This document shows positions 24,549 through 33,759 of a DNA stretch of 39,406 nt, one piece after another; the stretch's first letter is position 1, and the number at the start of each line of letters is the position of its first letter. Origin of the DNA: GCA-2717185 sp964474755 (GTDB lineage Bacteria > Pseudomonadota > Alphaproteobacteria > UBA8366 > GCA-2717185); NCBI GenBank assembly GCA_964474755.1, contig CAYYUG010000039.1, forward strand, positions 1 to 39,406, written 5' to 3'. The position numbers were made by a program, and so were the translations under genes. A model generated the notes under the pieces. The model saw only the letters and a list, made by a program, of their open reading frames with translations. It ran no database searches and was not told where the DNA came from.

Positions 24549-25433
24549 ATGGCAACCCTTAAAGAACTTCGAAATCGGATTTCAAGTGTCACATCGACAC
24601 GTCGGATTACATCGGCGATGAAGATGGTCGCCGCGGCAAAGCTGCGGCGCGCGCAGGATGCAGCGGAAGCCGCCCGACCCTATGCAGAACGTATGGAGCG
24701 GATGCTGGGCTCGTTGGCTGCAACAGTTGCGGCTAATCCGGAAAGCGCCCCGTCTATGCTGGGTGGCACGGGCAAGGACGACACACACCTAATCGTGATG
24801 ATCTCTTCCGATCGCGGTTTGTGTGGCGGCTTCAACAGTAATTTGATCCGCCAGGCAACTAAGATGATAGCAGAGCAGGAAGCGACTGGAAAAACTGTCA
24901 AAATCATCGTCGTCGGCCGAAAAGGCGTCTCTGCCATGCGACGCGAAACGGGTGGTCAGCTAGTCGAGGCGTACGAAGAACTGGCGAAACCGATGCCGGC
25001 ATTTGATCAGGCCGAGTTGGTTGCCGACAAGATCACAAACATGTTCGAAGCTGGCGAATTCGATGTCTGCACTGTTCTCTACAACAAATTCGTATCGGCG
25101 CTGGAACAGGTGGTCACGCCCCTGCAGCTGATTCCATTCAACAGCGACTCAGCTAATGATGAGGGTGCCGGACCTGGCGCCGCCTATGAATTCGAGCCCG
25201 ACGAAGAGGGAATTCTCTCGGCCCTGCTGCCGCGCAACCTTGCGGTACAAGTCTACAGGTCGATGTTGGAATCCTTTGCCTCTGAGCAAGGCGCACGCAT
25301 GACCGCAATGGACAATGCAACACGTAACGCGGGCGACATGATCGAAAGCTTGTCTCTGGTCTATAACCGGACCCGGCAGGCGGCGATCACCAGCGAACTC
25401 ATCGAAATCATCTCCGGCGCGGAAGCGCTTTGA
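24549..25433 (+). CDS. atpG: ATP synthase F1 subunit gamma
   Basis: 294 aa, the rotating central shaft. The N-terminal helix 'LKELRNRISSVTSTRRITSA' with 'MKMVAAAKLRRAQDAAEAAR' and the C-terminal helix 'TRNAGDMIESLSLVYNRTRQ' with 'AAITSELIEIISGAEAL' form the coiled coil. 'DRGLCGGFNSNLIRQA' is the Rossmann-like signature. GGGGAGAC lies upstream of the ATG. About 50 bases separate it from atpA and about 30 from atpD. Confidence 0.96.
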   Translation: MATLKELRNRISSVTSTRRITSAMKMVAAAKLRRAQDAAEAARPYAERMERMLGSLAATVAANPESAPSMLGGTGKDDTHLIVMISSDRGLCGGFNSNLIRQATKMIAEQEATGKTVKIIVVGRKGVSAMRRETGGQLVEAYEELAKPMPAFDQAELVADKITNMFEAGEFDVCTVLYNKFVSALEQVVTPLQLIPFNSDSANDEGAGPGAAYEFEPDEEGILSALLPRNLAVQVYRSMLESFASEQGARMTAMDNATRNAGDMIESLSLVYNRTRQAAITSELIEIISGAEAL

Positions 25434-25462
25434 GCATAAGAACCCAAGCGGGAGCAAGACCC

Positions 25463-26884
25463 ATGGCGCAAAACTTAGTTGGCAAGGTATCGCAGGTTCT
25501 GGGCGCAGTTATCGACGTCCATTTCGATGGCGATTTGCCACCGATCTTGAACGCCCTGACGGCGGACAATCACGGCAACAAACTGGTGCTGGAAGTGGCG
25601 CAGCATCTGGGCGAGAACACCGTTCGCTGCATAGCAATGGATACCACCGAAGGGATGGTGCGTGGCCAGGAAGCCCAAGACACAGGCAGCCCGATCAAGA
25701 TGCCTGTGGGCCCTGAAACGCTCGGCCGCATCTTGAACGTTATCGGGGAGCCCGTCGATGAGTGCGGTCCGGTCAGTTCGAGCTCCAGTCTGCCAATTCA
25801 CCGCGACGCGCCGAATTTTGTCGATCAGGCGACGGAAACCGAACAGCTCGTGACTGGTATCAAAGTCGTCGATCTACTGACACCCTACCCGAAAGGTGGC
25901 AAAATCGGTCTATTTGGCGGCGCCGGCGTTGGCAAGACCGTCATCATTATGGAGTTGATCAACAACATCGCTAAGGCGCATGGTGGCTACTCTGTCTTTG
26001 CCGGCGTTGGCGAGCGAACCCGTGAAGGAAACGACCTTTACCATGAAATGATCGAATCTGGTGTTATCGTGCCGGATGGGGAGTCCAAGGCCGCCCTCGT
26101 ATACGGGCAAATGAACGAGCCGCCAGGTGCTCGCGCCCGCGTCGCACTGTCCGGCCTAACCCTCGCAGAATATTTCCGGGATGAGGAAGGTCAGGACGTA
26201 TTGTTCTTCGTCGACAACATTTTCCGTTTCACGCAAGCTGGCTCGGAAGTCTCAGCTCTGCTCGGCCGCATTCCTTCAGCAGTGGGTTATCAGCCGACCC
26301 TTGGCACCGACATGGGCAACCTGCAGGAACGCATCACGACCACCAAGACCGGCTCAATCACCAGCGTGCAGGCGGTATACGTGCCGGCGGACGATCTGAC
26401 CGACCCGGCACCGGCAACGACCTTCTCTCACTTGGATGCAACGACGGTGCTATCACGGCAGATTGCCGAGTTGGGCATTTACCCAGCAGTCGATCCGCTC
26501 GATTCCACCAGCCGTATCCTGGAACCGCGGACGGTTGGCGATGAGCACTACGGAATCGCCCGTGAAGTTCAGCGTGTTCTGCAGAGCTACAAGTCGCTGC
26601 AGGAAATTATCGCCATCCTGGGCATGGATGAGTTGTCCGAGGAAGACCGCCTGACAGTCGCCCGGGCACGCAAGATACAGCGCTTCCTGTCGCAACCCTT
26701 CCATGTCGCCGAAGTGTTCACTGGCTCACCCGGCAAATTCGTCGAATTGGAAGACACCATCAAAGGCTTCAAGGGTATCTTGTCGGGCGAGTACGACGAT
26801 CTTCCCGAAGCCGCCTTTTACATGTGTGGCGGAATCGAGGAAACAGTCGAAAAGGCTAAGGTCATGGCCGCGGAAGCAGCCTAG
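25463..26884 (+). CDS. atpD: ATP synthase F1 subunit beta
   Basis: 473 aa catalytic subunit. The P-loop 'GLFGGAGVGKTVIIMELI', 'GVGERTREGNDLYHEM' with the catalytic glutamate, 'VLFFVDNIFRFTQAGSEVSA', and 'ATTFSHLDATTVLSRQIAEL' (signature 'PAVDPLDSTSR' just after) are intact. The ATG at 25463, eight bases after a GGGAG site, gives the standard N-terminus 'MAQNLVGKVSQVLGAVIDV'; an upstream TTG at 25430 overlapping the atpG stop would add 11 residues and is less likely. Confidence 0.97.
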   Translation: MAQNLVGKVSQVLGAVIDVHFDGDLPPILNALTADNHGNKLVLEVAQHLGENTVRCIAMDTTEGMVRGQEAQDTGSPIKMPVGPETLGRILNVIGEPVDECGPVSSSSSLPIHRDAPNFVDQATETEQLVTGIKVVDLLTPYPKGGKIGLFGGAGVGKTVIIMELINNIAKAHGGYSVFAGVGERTREGNDLYHEMIESGVIVPDGESKAALVYGQMNEPPGARARVALSGLTLAEYFRDEEGQDVLFFVDNIFRFTQAGSEVSALLGRIPSAVGYQPTLGTDMGNLQERITTTKTGSITSVQAVYVPADDLTDPAPATTFSHLDATTVLSRQIAELGIYPAVDPLDSTSRILEPRTVGDEHYGIAREVQRVLQSYKSLQEIIAILGMDELSEEDRLTVARARKIQRFLSQPFHVAEVFTGSPGKFVELEDTIKGFKGILSGEYDDLPEAAFYMCGGIEETVEKAKVMAAEAA

Positions 26885-26915
26885 AACCGACCCTATCATA
26901 CAGGAGAGATAGGCC

Positions 26916-27341
26916 ATGGCCGACACCTTCGAATTGGAACTCGTTTCACCGGAAAGTCTGTTGCTCTCCGAACCGGTCGAGATGGTTGTCGTGCCAGGCG
27001 AGGAAGGCGATTTCGGCGTCCTGGCGGGGCACACCCCAGTAATATCTAACATTCGGCCAGGTACCCTCGCCATTTTTGAAGGGGGTTCGGTCACCAATCG
27101 TGTATTCCTCGCTGGTGGCTTTGCCGAGGTGACCAAGGAGCGTTGCACTATTCTCGCCGAAGGTGCAATGCCAGTAGATGATATCGACCGATCCGCAGTA
27201 GAGCAGGAAATCAATAGCCTGCGTGAGGATGTTGATGCCGCTGCCGACAATGCAGAACGCGGCCGCACCGAAGCCGCCCTCGCCGTCGCAAAAGCGAAAT
27301 TGCACTCGATAGATTCCCCACCCTACACCGGGGGCCACTAA
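26916..27341 (+). CDS. atpC: ATP synthase F1 subunit epsilon
   Basis: 141 aa, the regulatory subunit at the base of the central stalk. The beta-sandwich domain is clear: 'ELELVSPESLLLSEPVEMVV', 'PGEEGDFGVLAGHTPVISNI', 'FLAGGFAEVTKERCTILAE'. A helical tail (about 90-135) follows, ending in an unusual 'SPPYTGGH'. AGGAGA precedes the ATG. It is the last gene of the operon and converges on rppH after 72 bases. No obvious terminator hairpin was found in that gap. Confidence 0.93.
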   Translation: MADTFELELVSPESLLLSEPVEMVVVPGEEGDFGVLAGHTPVISNIRPGTLAIFEGGSVTNRVFLAGGFAEVTKERCTILAEGAMPVDDIDRSAVEQEINSLREDVDAAADNAERGRTEAALAVAKAKLHSIDSPPYTGGH

Positions 27342-27413
27342 AATTTAGGTCGCTGAATGATGGTTTGGGCGACGAAGTTGAATAGCCTGCCGGCCTCAAA
27401 AACGCTCGCGAAA

Positions 27414-27905
27414 CTAGCGGGATCCATCGCCCGCAACCTCACCCAAATGGGAAAATTCGCAGATAACTCGACGATAGACCCCCCGCTTCAACGGCGCAAT
27501 TAACCGCTCTAAATCTCCCATCGGCACCCAGCGCCAGGCACTGAATTCCGCCTTATGACGGTTTAATCGGATTTCTCTATCCTCTCCGATGAAGCGCATC
27601 ACAAACCAGCGCTGCGTCTGGCCACGAAATCGGCCACCCCACCGTTGCCGCGACACCACTTCCGGCAGGTCATAGGAGAACCATTCCAGGCTCTCCGCGA
27701 TAATCTCCGCTTTGCGCGTGCCGGCCTCCTCTTCGAGCTCACGCAGAGCAGCATCGCGTGGGGTTTCTCCTTCGTCGATGCCGCCCTGCGGCATTTGCCA
27801 GTTTTCTCCTAGCATATCAATCCGATTTCCAACAAACACGTGCCCGCGCGTGTTCAGCAACATGACACCAACACAGGGCCGGTAGGGCCGTGGGTCCTCT
27901 ACCAT
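27414..27905 (-). CDS. rppH: RNA pyrophosphohydrolase (Nudix)
   Basis: 163 aa Nudix hydrolase that removes pyrophosphate from mRNA 5' ends and so triggers decay. The complete Nudix box occupies residues 41-63 ('GGIDEGETPRDAALRELEEE' then 'AGT') with its REx-x-EE metal ligands. 'YRPCVGVMLLNTRGHVFVGN' and 'ENWQMPQGG' are RppH/NudH-specific. The C-terminal 'LKRGVYRRVICEF' is also typical. It lies 7 bases downstream of the decayed polysaccharide deacetylase on the same strand. In related genomes, as recalled, this position follows an intact deacetylase gene. Confidence 0.93.
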   Translation of the reverse strand: MVEDPRPYRPCVGVMLLNTRGHVFVGNRIDMLGENWQMPQGGIDEGETPRDAALRELEEEAGTRKAEIIAESLEWFSYDLPEVVSRQRWGGRFRGQTQRWFVMRFIGEDREIRLNRHKAEFSAWRWVPMGDLERLIAPLKRGVYRRVICEFSHLGEVAGDGSR

Positions 27906-27912
27906 GATGCGA

Positions 27913-29041
27913 TTAACGGAATTTCTGTTTGGCTACGACAGCTGCGATTGGCATGAGTACGGGTCCCTTCTTGTCAATCCCACCAATACACTGTTGTAAA
28001 CGACGCACTGTCACTGGGTAGGGATGCGCGAGTGCAACCACGCTTCCCCAAGTCTTAGCGATCCGCTCAATTTTGACCAGTGTGGCATAAATTGCTGTTC
28101 GGCTCACTACCTTGTCGATAACCTCGTCGCTCATGGCATAAGGTAATTGTAGCTTCGACGCCACGAACAGTTCAACGCTCGCCGCGTACTGTCCAGGAAC
28201 ATCAAACCGTGGCGTTCCAGTTCTCGTAAAATAGGCCGCATAGCTGATCGATTGGCCGTAAAACGCCCCCCATATAGTAGATCACAGCGACATAGGCGGT
28301 CATCTGGCTCAATGCCCAATGCACTCTTTGGCGGTTCTGTTCGGTGTCAAAAGACCGAAAAGCTCAGGATCATTTTTTGGATAGCCACGTAGATTCATCT
28401 GCAGGTTTATTAACACCTGGTGTCCAGCGCCGCGCGCGACATCTATCCATTCCTTGAGCTTCCGCACGAAAGGCACAAAAGCCAGGGTCACTTCACCCTA
28501 TGGTGCTGACCACCTCCTTTGTAGCGTTGGGGGATATCTCCAGCCCAGAGACGACGAGCGCGACTATTGGGCGCTTCTCTAGCCGATTAAATGGTCACAA
28601 ATATACCCACGATAGCCGGCCGCCGACCGCCCCAAAAATGGGAAGCAAACTGATATCGGCCCACTGCACCAGATTCGGATCCAAATGCGGATGCAATACC
28701 GCAAATTTTCACTTTGGCACATTCAAAACACGGGGCCTGTCGTCATGCCGCCCTTCCGTCACGTCGACTGTTCTTGCCATTACCCAAAGCGCACTACGCG
28801 GCAGAGGCGGCACCTTATTGGTGAAGTTCGGCCATATTCTCTGCAAGTCAGGATCAATGGCCACAGGCGGATAATGTATCCAGATGAACGTGCCCAGAAA
28901 TAGGAACAACGAGAAGCCCGTCACACCATAAGGCGCGTAAAGCGGTATCTTCTCTTGCAACCGATTCGGTTCAGAAAATGTATACGGTTTATCGAAACCA
29001 GACCCCTCTGTCGTAATATTGTAATCCCCGCGGTTACACAA
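27913..29041 (-). pseudogene. Broken divergent polysaccharide deacetylase (DUF610/YibQ family)
   Basis: A whole gene is recognisable but disrupted. Reading from 29041: an N-terminal membrane helix ('GVTGFSLFLFLGTFIWIH'), a linker 'HLDPNLVQWADISLLPIFGA', the domain start 'KRPIVALVVSGLEIS', then 'VTLAFVPFVRKLKEWIDVAR', 'AGHQVLINLQMNLRGYPKND', 'GGRFTANRSAMRPILRELER', 'HGLMFLDS', and the end 'WGSVVALAHPYPVTVRRLQQ'. Three in-frame stops lie at 28709-28711, 28595-28597 and 28493-28495. Frame changes occur near 28491, 28320-28350, 28270 (a run of six G on the coding strand) and about 28190. The catalytic order is that of the family; no protein can be made. Intact relatives sit between ctpA and rppH in many alphaproteobacteria. 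Confidence 0.85.
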
Positions 29042-29077
29042 TACCTTGAGAGCAAGGCTGGCCAGAGTGTGTGCCCC

Positions 29078-30388
29078 TTAGTTAACCGCCTGACTACGGT
29101 ATAGCGAAATACCACGAATCAGGTCGAGCGCGCGTACCAACTGGTAATCATAATGGCGATCCGGTTTCTTCTTAACCTTTTTTTCTTTTTTGTCTTCGCC
29201 TACTGTCTCCAATGACTTCTCTTCCTCTTTAACTTCTTCGCTTTTCAACGAACGGCGAAGATCGGCTTCCTTGCGCTTCGGGCCGCTACGAAGGGGTTCA
29301 ACTTTAGCCTGTTTGATTACGATATCGGGATCGATGCCTTTCGCCTGGATCGAACGACCGGACGGCGTGTAATAACGCTGCGTAGTCAGTTTCATTGCAC
29401 CGCTAGCGCCCAGCGGAATAATCGTCTGCACCGAGCCCTTGCCGAAGCTCCGTGTGCCAACGACGATCGCGCGTTTGTGGTCCTGCAAAGCACCGGCGAC
29501 GATTTCCGAAGCCGATGCAGATCCACTATTGATCAGCACGATGACGGGGAGTCCCGATGCCAGATCTCCTGGGCGGGCATGAAAACGCTGCGCATTGTCT
29601 GCCTTACGGCCGCGGGTAGATACGATCTCGCCGCGCTCGAGGAATGCATCGGACACCGACACCGCCTGGTCTAGCAGACCGCCCGGATTGTTCCGCAGAT
29701 CAAGCACAAACCCCTTAATGTCGTCGCCGATTTCGTCGCGTAGTTTCGTGATTGATTTGGCCACACCGCCTTTGGTCTGTTCGCTGAAATTCGTGATACG
29801 CAAATAGCCCACATCACCCTCAGCGCGCGAGCGCACGGACCGAATACGAATCTTGTCGCGGATGATAGTGATGGCCAGTGGCTTAACGTCCTTGCGCCGC
29901 ACTGTGAGGACGATATCTGTGCCCACCTTACCGCGCATTTTTTCAACCGCCTCGCTCAAAGTCAGCCCCCGGACGGGCTTACCGTCTAGATGCGTGATCA
30001 AATCGCCCGGCTCAATACCGGCACGAAAAGCTGGCGTATCATCAATTGGTGAGACAACCTTAACATAGCCGTTTTCCATGGTGACCTCGATCCCGAGTCC
30101 GCCGAATTCACCCTTCGTCTGGACCCGCATATCCTTGAAGGTTTTTTTATTCAGATAGCTGGAATGCGGATCGAGACTTTGTAACATGCCTTGAATTGCT
30201 GCCTCGACGAGCTCTTCTTCCGATGTCTCCTCGACGTAGTCGGCGCGCACCCGCTCAAAAACGTCACCAAACAGTTCCAGCAACCGATAGATTTCAGATG
30301 AATCCGTCTTGGCCGCAAATACCGGCCCGTTGCCTAGGGATACAACTATCGCCAATGCCAAGGCCGCCATGCTAACAAACCTTCTCAT
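29078..30388 (-). CDS. ctpA: Carboxyl-terminal processing peptidase (S41)
   Basis: 436 aa periplasmic protease. It has a signal peptide (about 1-25, ending 'GPVFA-AK'), then a PDZ domain (about 90-170, 'FGGLGIEVTMENGYVKVVSP', 'AGIEPGDLITHLDGKPV') and the S41 core. The catalytic S292 lies in 'SGSASASEIVAGALQD' and K317 in 'TRSFGKGSVQT', the Ser-Lys dyad. The tail from about 365 is long and highly charged (many Lys/Glu), typical of alphaproteobacterial CtpA. The ATG overlaps the envC stop (ATGA). It probably trims envelope proteins, including cell wall hydrolases, which suits its coupling to envC. Confidence 0.93.
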   Translation of the reverse strand: MRRFVSMAALALAIVVSLGNGPVFAAKTDSSEIYRLLELFGDVFERVRADYVEETSEEELVEAAIQGMLQSLDPHSSYLNKKTFKDMRVQTKGEFGGLGIEVTMENGYVKVVSPIDDTPAFRAGIEPGDLITHLDGKPVRGLTLSEAVEKMRGKVGTDIVLTVRRKDVKPLAITIIRDKIRIRSVRSRAEGDVGYLRITNFSEQTKGGVAKSITKLRDEIGDDIKGFVLDLRNNPGGLLDQAVSVSDAFLERGEIVSTRGRKADNAQRFHARPGDLASGLPVIVLINSGSASASEIVAGALQDHKRAIVVGTRSFGKGSVQTIIPLGASGAMKLTTQRYYTPSGRSIQAKGIDPDIVIKQAKVEPLRSGPKRKEADLRRSLKSEEVKEEEKSLETVGEDKKEKKVKKKPDRHYDYQLVRALDLIRGISLYRSQAVN

Positions 30389-31632
30389 CCACGCACCCTT
30401 CGATTTTTATCTGTGATCCATGGCAGCGGGTTAATCGGCTGCCCATCGCGGCGAAGCTCTACATATAATATCGGCTTGTCAACTTTCGGAGTAGCCATCA
30501 ACCCTACGGGTTCCCCCGCTAACAACCATTGGCCCACCACCACATCAACCAGACCGAGGCCGGCAAGGATCGTATGATATCCACCCCTGTGTTCGATAAT
30601 CAAGACTTGACCATAGGTCCTAAACGGCCCGGCGAAGACTACTTTGCCATCAAACGGAGTGACGACTTGTGCTTCTGATCGAGTCTCCAGCCGTATTCCC
30701 CTCACTGTATTGCCAAAATTGCTGGATTCGCCATAACGGCCAATTAGCCGTCCACGCACCGGCTGCGTCAGCGGACCACGATCGGGAAATTGGCGCAGCC
30801 CGCCCGGCGGACCTTTCGGCAGACGCGGTGGCGCAACAACTGACCCAGGTGGACGCGGTACCACGGCGACTTGCGGTTTGTCTTTATGCGACCCAGACTC
30901 GTCGTGCAACCTGGCCATCAGACCACGGAGCGTTTGCGCTTTCGCCGACAAATTACGCATGCGCACCGCATTTTTTTGGAACGCTACTTCCGTCTGCCGA
31001 CGATGGACACTCTTTAGATCGAGCAGGCGCCGTAGCCTATTCCGCTCCTTGGCACGCGCCGCATCCGCCTGTCGCAGGCTCACCAACTTTCCTGCGATAT
31101 CCTTCTTCACCTGAGTCAGCGAATCGATTTCGCGTGCCAACGTCGCTGCCCGGTCCCCGATACGCGGAACCGAGACACGCAGCAACATCGCACTGCGCGC
31201 CATATCCATCGGAGCGCCGGGAGAGACTAGTAGGACTTGCGGTGCACTGCGGGACAACCGGGCTAACGCCCCCAGGGTACCAGCCAAACGCTGCCGTTGG
31301 TCGGCAAGTGCCGCCTCACGTTCATCCGCCTCGCGGACCAGACGCGACAATTGCGTCTCTAATTGGGTGAGCAGGGCTTCCTTTTCCTGCGCGCTGCGCG
31401 CTACATCGATGAGCTCGCGCCTCAGTTCAGCGGTTTCGAGGGACAGCTTCCGACTTTGCCTCTCAAGCATTTTTTGGCGCAGCTTCTGCCGATCAATCTG
31501 CTCCTCGACCGAGCGCAGATGCCTTTCCTTCTGCTCGGCACGCGCGACAGCAGCTGAACACATAGCTATCAACAGCGTCAGGAAAACTATTCGAAAAAGT
31601 GGGCAATCACTCCGCCGCACGAGCCTCACCAT
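30385..31632 (-). CDS. envC: EnvC-like murein hydrolase activator (LytM/M23 domain)
   Basis: 415 aa. A signal sequence with hydrophobic core 'FRIVFLTLLIAMCSAAVARA' (about 13-32) is followed by long coiled coils (about 33-110 and 155-245), a proline-rich linker ('PRPPGSVVAPPRLPKGPPGG') and a C-terminal LytM domain ('VVTPFDGKVVFAGPF', 'GQVLIIEHRGGYHTILAGL'). The zinc ligands of active M23 peptidases (HxxxD and HxH) are absent. That marks it as a non-catalytic activator of amidases at the septum, like EnvC. It overlaps gpmI by 26 bases and ctpA by 4. The start could also be the GTG at 31620. Confidence 0.88.
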   Translation of the reverse strand: MVRLVRRSDCPLFRIVFLTLLIAMCSAAVARAEQKERHLRSVEEQIDRQKLRQKMLERQSRKLSLETAELRRELIDVARSAQEKEALLTQLETQLSRLVREADEREAALADQRQRLAGTLGALARLSRSAPQVLLVSPGAPMDMARSAMLLRVSVPRIGDRAATLAREIDSLTQVKKDIAGKLVSLRQADAARAKERNRLRRLLDLKSVHRRQTEVAFQKNAVRMRNLSAKAQTLRGLMARLHDESGSHKDKPQVAVVPRPPGSVVAPPRLPKGPPGGLRQFPDRGPLTQPVRGRLIGRYGESSNFGNTVRGIRLETRSEAQVVTPFDGKVVFAGPFRTYGQVLIIEHRGGYHTILAGLGLVDVVVGQWLLAGEPVGLMATPKVDKPILYVELRRDGQPINPLPWITDKNRRVRG

Positions 31633-33154
31633 CCCGGACGATTAACGACTGGCCCGTCATCTCCGCCGGTTGTGCAATTTCGAGCAAATCCAGCAGGGTC
31701 GGTGCGATATCGGCGAGCCGCCCGTCGCGTAACTCCTGCACATGTAGGACATTACTGACCACAAAAACCGGTACCTTATTCATCGTATGCGCAGTATGCG
31801 CCTGGCCAGTCTTTGCATCCAACATCAACTCGGCATTACCGTGGTCAGCGGTCACGATCATCACACCACCCACCGCCTGCACGACAGCCTCAAGGCGCCC
31901 CAGACAATGATCAACGGCTTCGACCGCGCGAACAGCAGCCTCGAGCACCCCTGTATGGCCAACCATGTCGGTGTTAGCGAAGTTAACGACAATCAAATCG
32001 TGGGTACCGTCTTCAATTTCTACCACCAATCGGTCGGTTAGTTCCGGCGCCGACATTTCCGGCCGCAGATCATATGTCGCAACTTTGGGCGATGGGATTA
32101 GAATTCGGTCTTCACCATCGAATTTTCGCTCCTCTCCGCCATTTAAAAAGAAGGTGACGTGCGCGTATTTCTCAGTTTCTGCAATACGCAGCTGCCGCAG
32201 GTTAGCATTTGAGACAACCTCACCCAGCACGTTTTCAATCTGTTGCGCCGGAAACAACACCGTCAGGTGAGTGTCTAAAGCCTCAGAGTAGGAGGTGATC
32301 CCCGTCGCAGCTGCGAATTGGATCGGTTTTCGGTCGGGAATTTGCGCGAATTCAGGATCGAGCAACGCCGTCAAGATTTCGCGAATTCGGTCAGCCCGGA
32401 AGTTTGCAATCAATACCCCGTCGCCATCCCGCATCCCATCATAACCATCGACGACACTTGGCTGCATAAATTCGTCTGACTCACCGCGGTCATAGGACGC
32501 TTGGATCCCAGAGAGTGCCGTTTCTACCGGTGCGCCTTTCCCGTTCGCTAGTGCTGCGTAAGCATGGCTGATCCGATCCCAATTGTTGTCCCGGTCCATG
32601 GCATAGTAGCGCCCAATCACCGTCCCGATACGGACGCCTGGCGCAGCCTCCTGAAAAACTCTTATGTATTCAACTGCGCTGCGCGGTGGCGTGTCCCGGC
32701 CGTCGAGAAAAGCGTGTACGGTCACTGGAATATCGTCGTTGGCCAAAAGATTGGCCAAATGCGCTACATGGCCCTGATGGGAATGTACACCGCCCGGCGA
32801 AATCAGTCCCATGAGGTGCGCCGCGCCGCCGGAACGCTTCAGCGATGCTATAAAATTCCGCAACGCCGGGATGTCGGTTACTATATTTTTGGCGATGGCC
32901 TTATTGATCCGCGGAAGATCTTGCAACACTGGGCGCCCAGCGCCCAAATTCATGTGCCCTACTTCGGAATTACCCATCTGTCCTGCTGGTAGACCAACCT
33001 GCTCTCCAGAGGCTTCGAGACGTGCCTGCCGGTATGATTCGCCAAATCGGTCCCAGTTGGGTGTGTTCGCCAGTGCAATCGCATTATTATCACGCTCGGC
33101 GCGCTCCCCCCACCCGTCAAGAACGCAAAGAATAACCGGCCGTGGTGCTGTCAT
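31607..33154 (-). CDS. gpmI: 2,3-bisphosphoglycerate-independent phosphoglycerate mutase
   Basis: 515 aa glycolytic enzyme that interconverts 3- and 2-phosphoglycerate with two manganese ions. D13 in 'LCVLDGWGER' and the phosphoserine S63 in 'GQMGNSEVGHMNLGAGR' are the nucleophile-side residues. 'SPGGVHSHQGH', 'LDGRDTPPRSA', 'NFRADRIRE', 'NFANTDMVGHTG' and 'VTADHGNAE' give the other metal and substrate ligands. ATG 33154 is used; upstream codons to 33223 are unconserved. Downstream are envC and ctpA, the usual alphaproteobacterial order. Confidence 0.95.
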   Translation of the reverse strand: MTAPRPVILCVLDGWGERAERDNNAIALANTPNWDRFGESYRQARLEASGEQVGLPAGQMGNSEVGHMNLGAGRPVLQDLPRINKAIAKNIVTDIPALRNFIASLKRSGGAAHLMGLISPGGVHSHQGHVAHLANLLANDDIPVTVHAFLDGRDTPPRSAVEYIRVFQEAAPGVRIGTVIGRYYAMDRDNNWDRISHAYAALANGKGAPVETALSGIQASYDRGESDEFMQPSVVDGYDGMRDGDGVLIANFRADRIREILTALLDPEFAQIPDRKPIQFAAATGITSYSEALDTHLTVLFPAQQIENVLGEVVSNANLRQLRIAETEKYAHVTFFLNGGEERKFDGEDRILIPSPKVATYDLRPEMSAPELTDRLVVEIEDGTHDLIVVNFANTDMVGHTGVLEAAVRAVEAVDHCLGRLEAVVQAVGGVMIVTADHGNAELMLDAKTGQAHTAHTMNKVPVFVVSNVLHVQELRDGRLADIAPTLLDLLEIAQPAEMTGQSLIVRDGEARAAE

Positions 33155-33297
33155 CGTCAAACTCGCTGTCGAATGGTACTGGATATATAGGCGAATTCGG
33201 TTTCCCGGCATAGTGCGGATCACCGTTCGTTGATGCCTCTACCGAGCGAACGATAATTCAGACCAATTGTCCCCAGCAGTTCGTTACACAATCCTTT

Positions 33298-33756
33298 TTA
33301 ATTCCGGTGATAAGGATGACCAGCGAGGATCTGTTGGGCGCGGTAGATTTGCTCTGCCAGCATGCCGCGGACCAGCAGGTGGGGCCAGGTCAGGCGGCCA
33401 ATGGAGAGGATTAGGTCGGCGCGGATACGCACTGCATCGTCGAGTCCGTCGGCCCCGCCAATCAGGAAGGCGATACAGGCCCGCCCGTCGTCACGCCAAC
33501 CGCCGATGTGCTTGGCGAATTCGCGGCTCGATAAGGCCTTACCAGTTTCGTCCAGTGCAACGACGACCGCACCATCTGGTATTTTATCCAGTAATAATGC
33601 GCATTCGGTTGCTCGGCGTTGATCATCCGGCAGTTTCTTACGCACGTCTATCTCGATGAGGTCGAGAGGCCAGCGTACCAGGCGGGCATAGTCTTCATAG
33701 AGGGTACGCGCCGTTTCTTTGCGGGCGCGACCGACGGCGCAGATCAGCAGACGCAA
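33298..33756 (-). CDS. rlmH: 23S rRNA (pseudouridine1915-N3)-methyltransferase
   Basis: 152 aa SPOUT-class methyltransferase that finishes helix 69 of 23S rRNA in the assembled ribosome. The trefoil-knot SAM site is seen in 'VVALDETGKALSSREFAKHI', 'CIAFLIGGADGLDD' and 'SIGRLTWPHLLVRGMLAEQI'. It ends in the conserved 'YRAQQILAGHPYHRN'. The length is typical. The gene follows rsfS by 3 bases, so both ribosome-maturation genes are coupled. Confidence 0.95.
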   Translation of the reverse strand: MRLLICAVGRARKETARTLYEDYARLVRWPLDLIEIDVRKKLPDDQRRATECALLLDKIPDGAVVVALDETGKALSSREFAKHIGGWRDDGRACIAFLIGGADGLDDAVRIRADLILSIGRLTWPHLLVRGMLAEQIYRAQQILAGHPYHRN

Positions 33757-33759
33757 GGT

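Noticed and set aside
28500..28903. Plus-strand frames of 72-124 codons
   Set aside because: They lie opposite the broken polysaccharide deacetylase, whose minus-strand translation matches a known family over its whole length.
33224..33252. Stem of CGTTCG/CGAACG between rlmH and gpmI as a terminator
   Set aside because: No T-run follows on either strand, and the loop is long. It may be chance.
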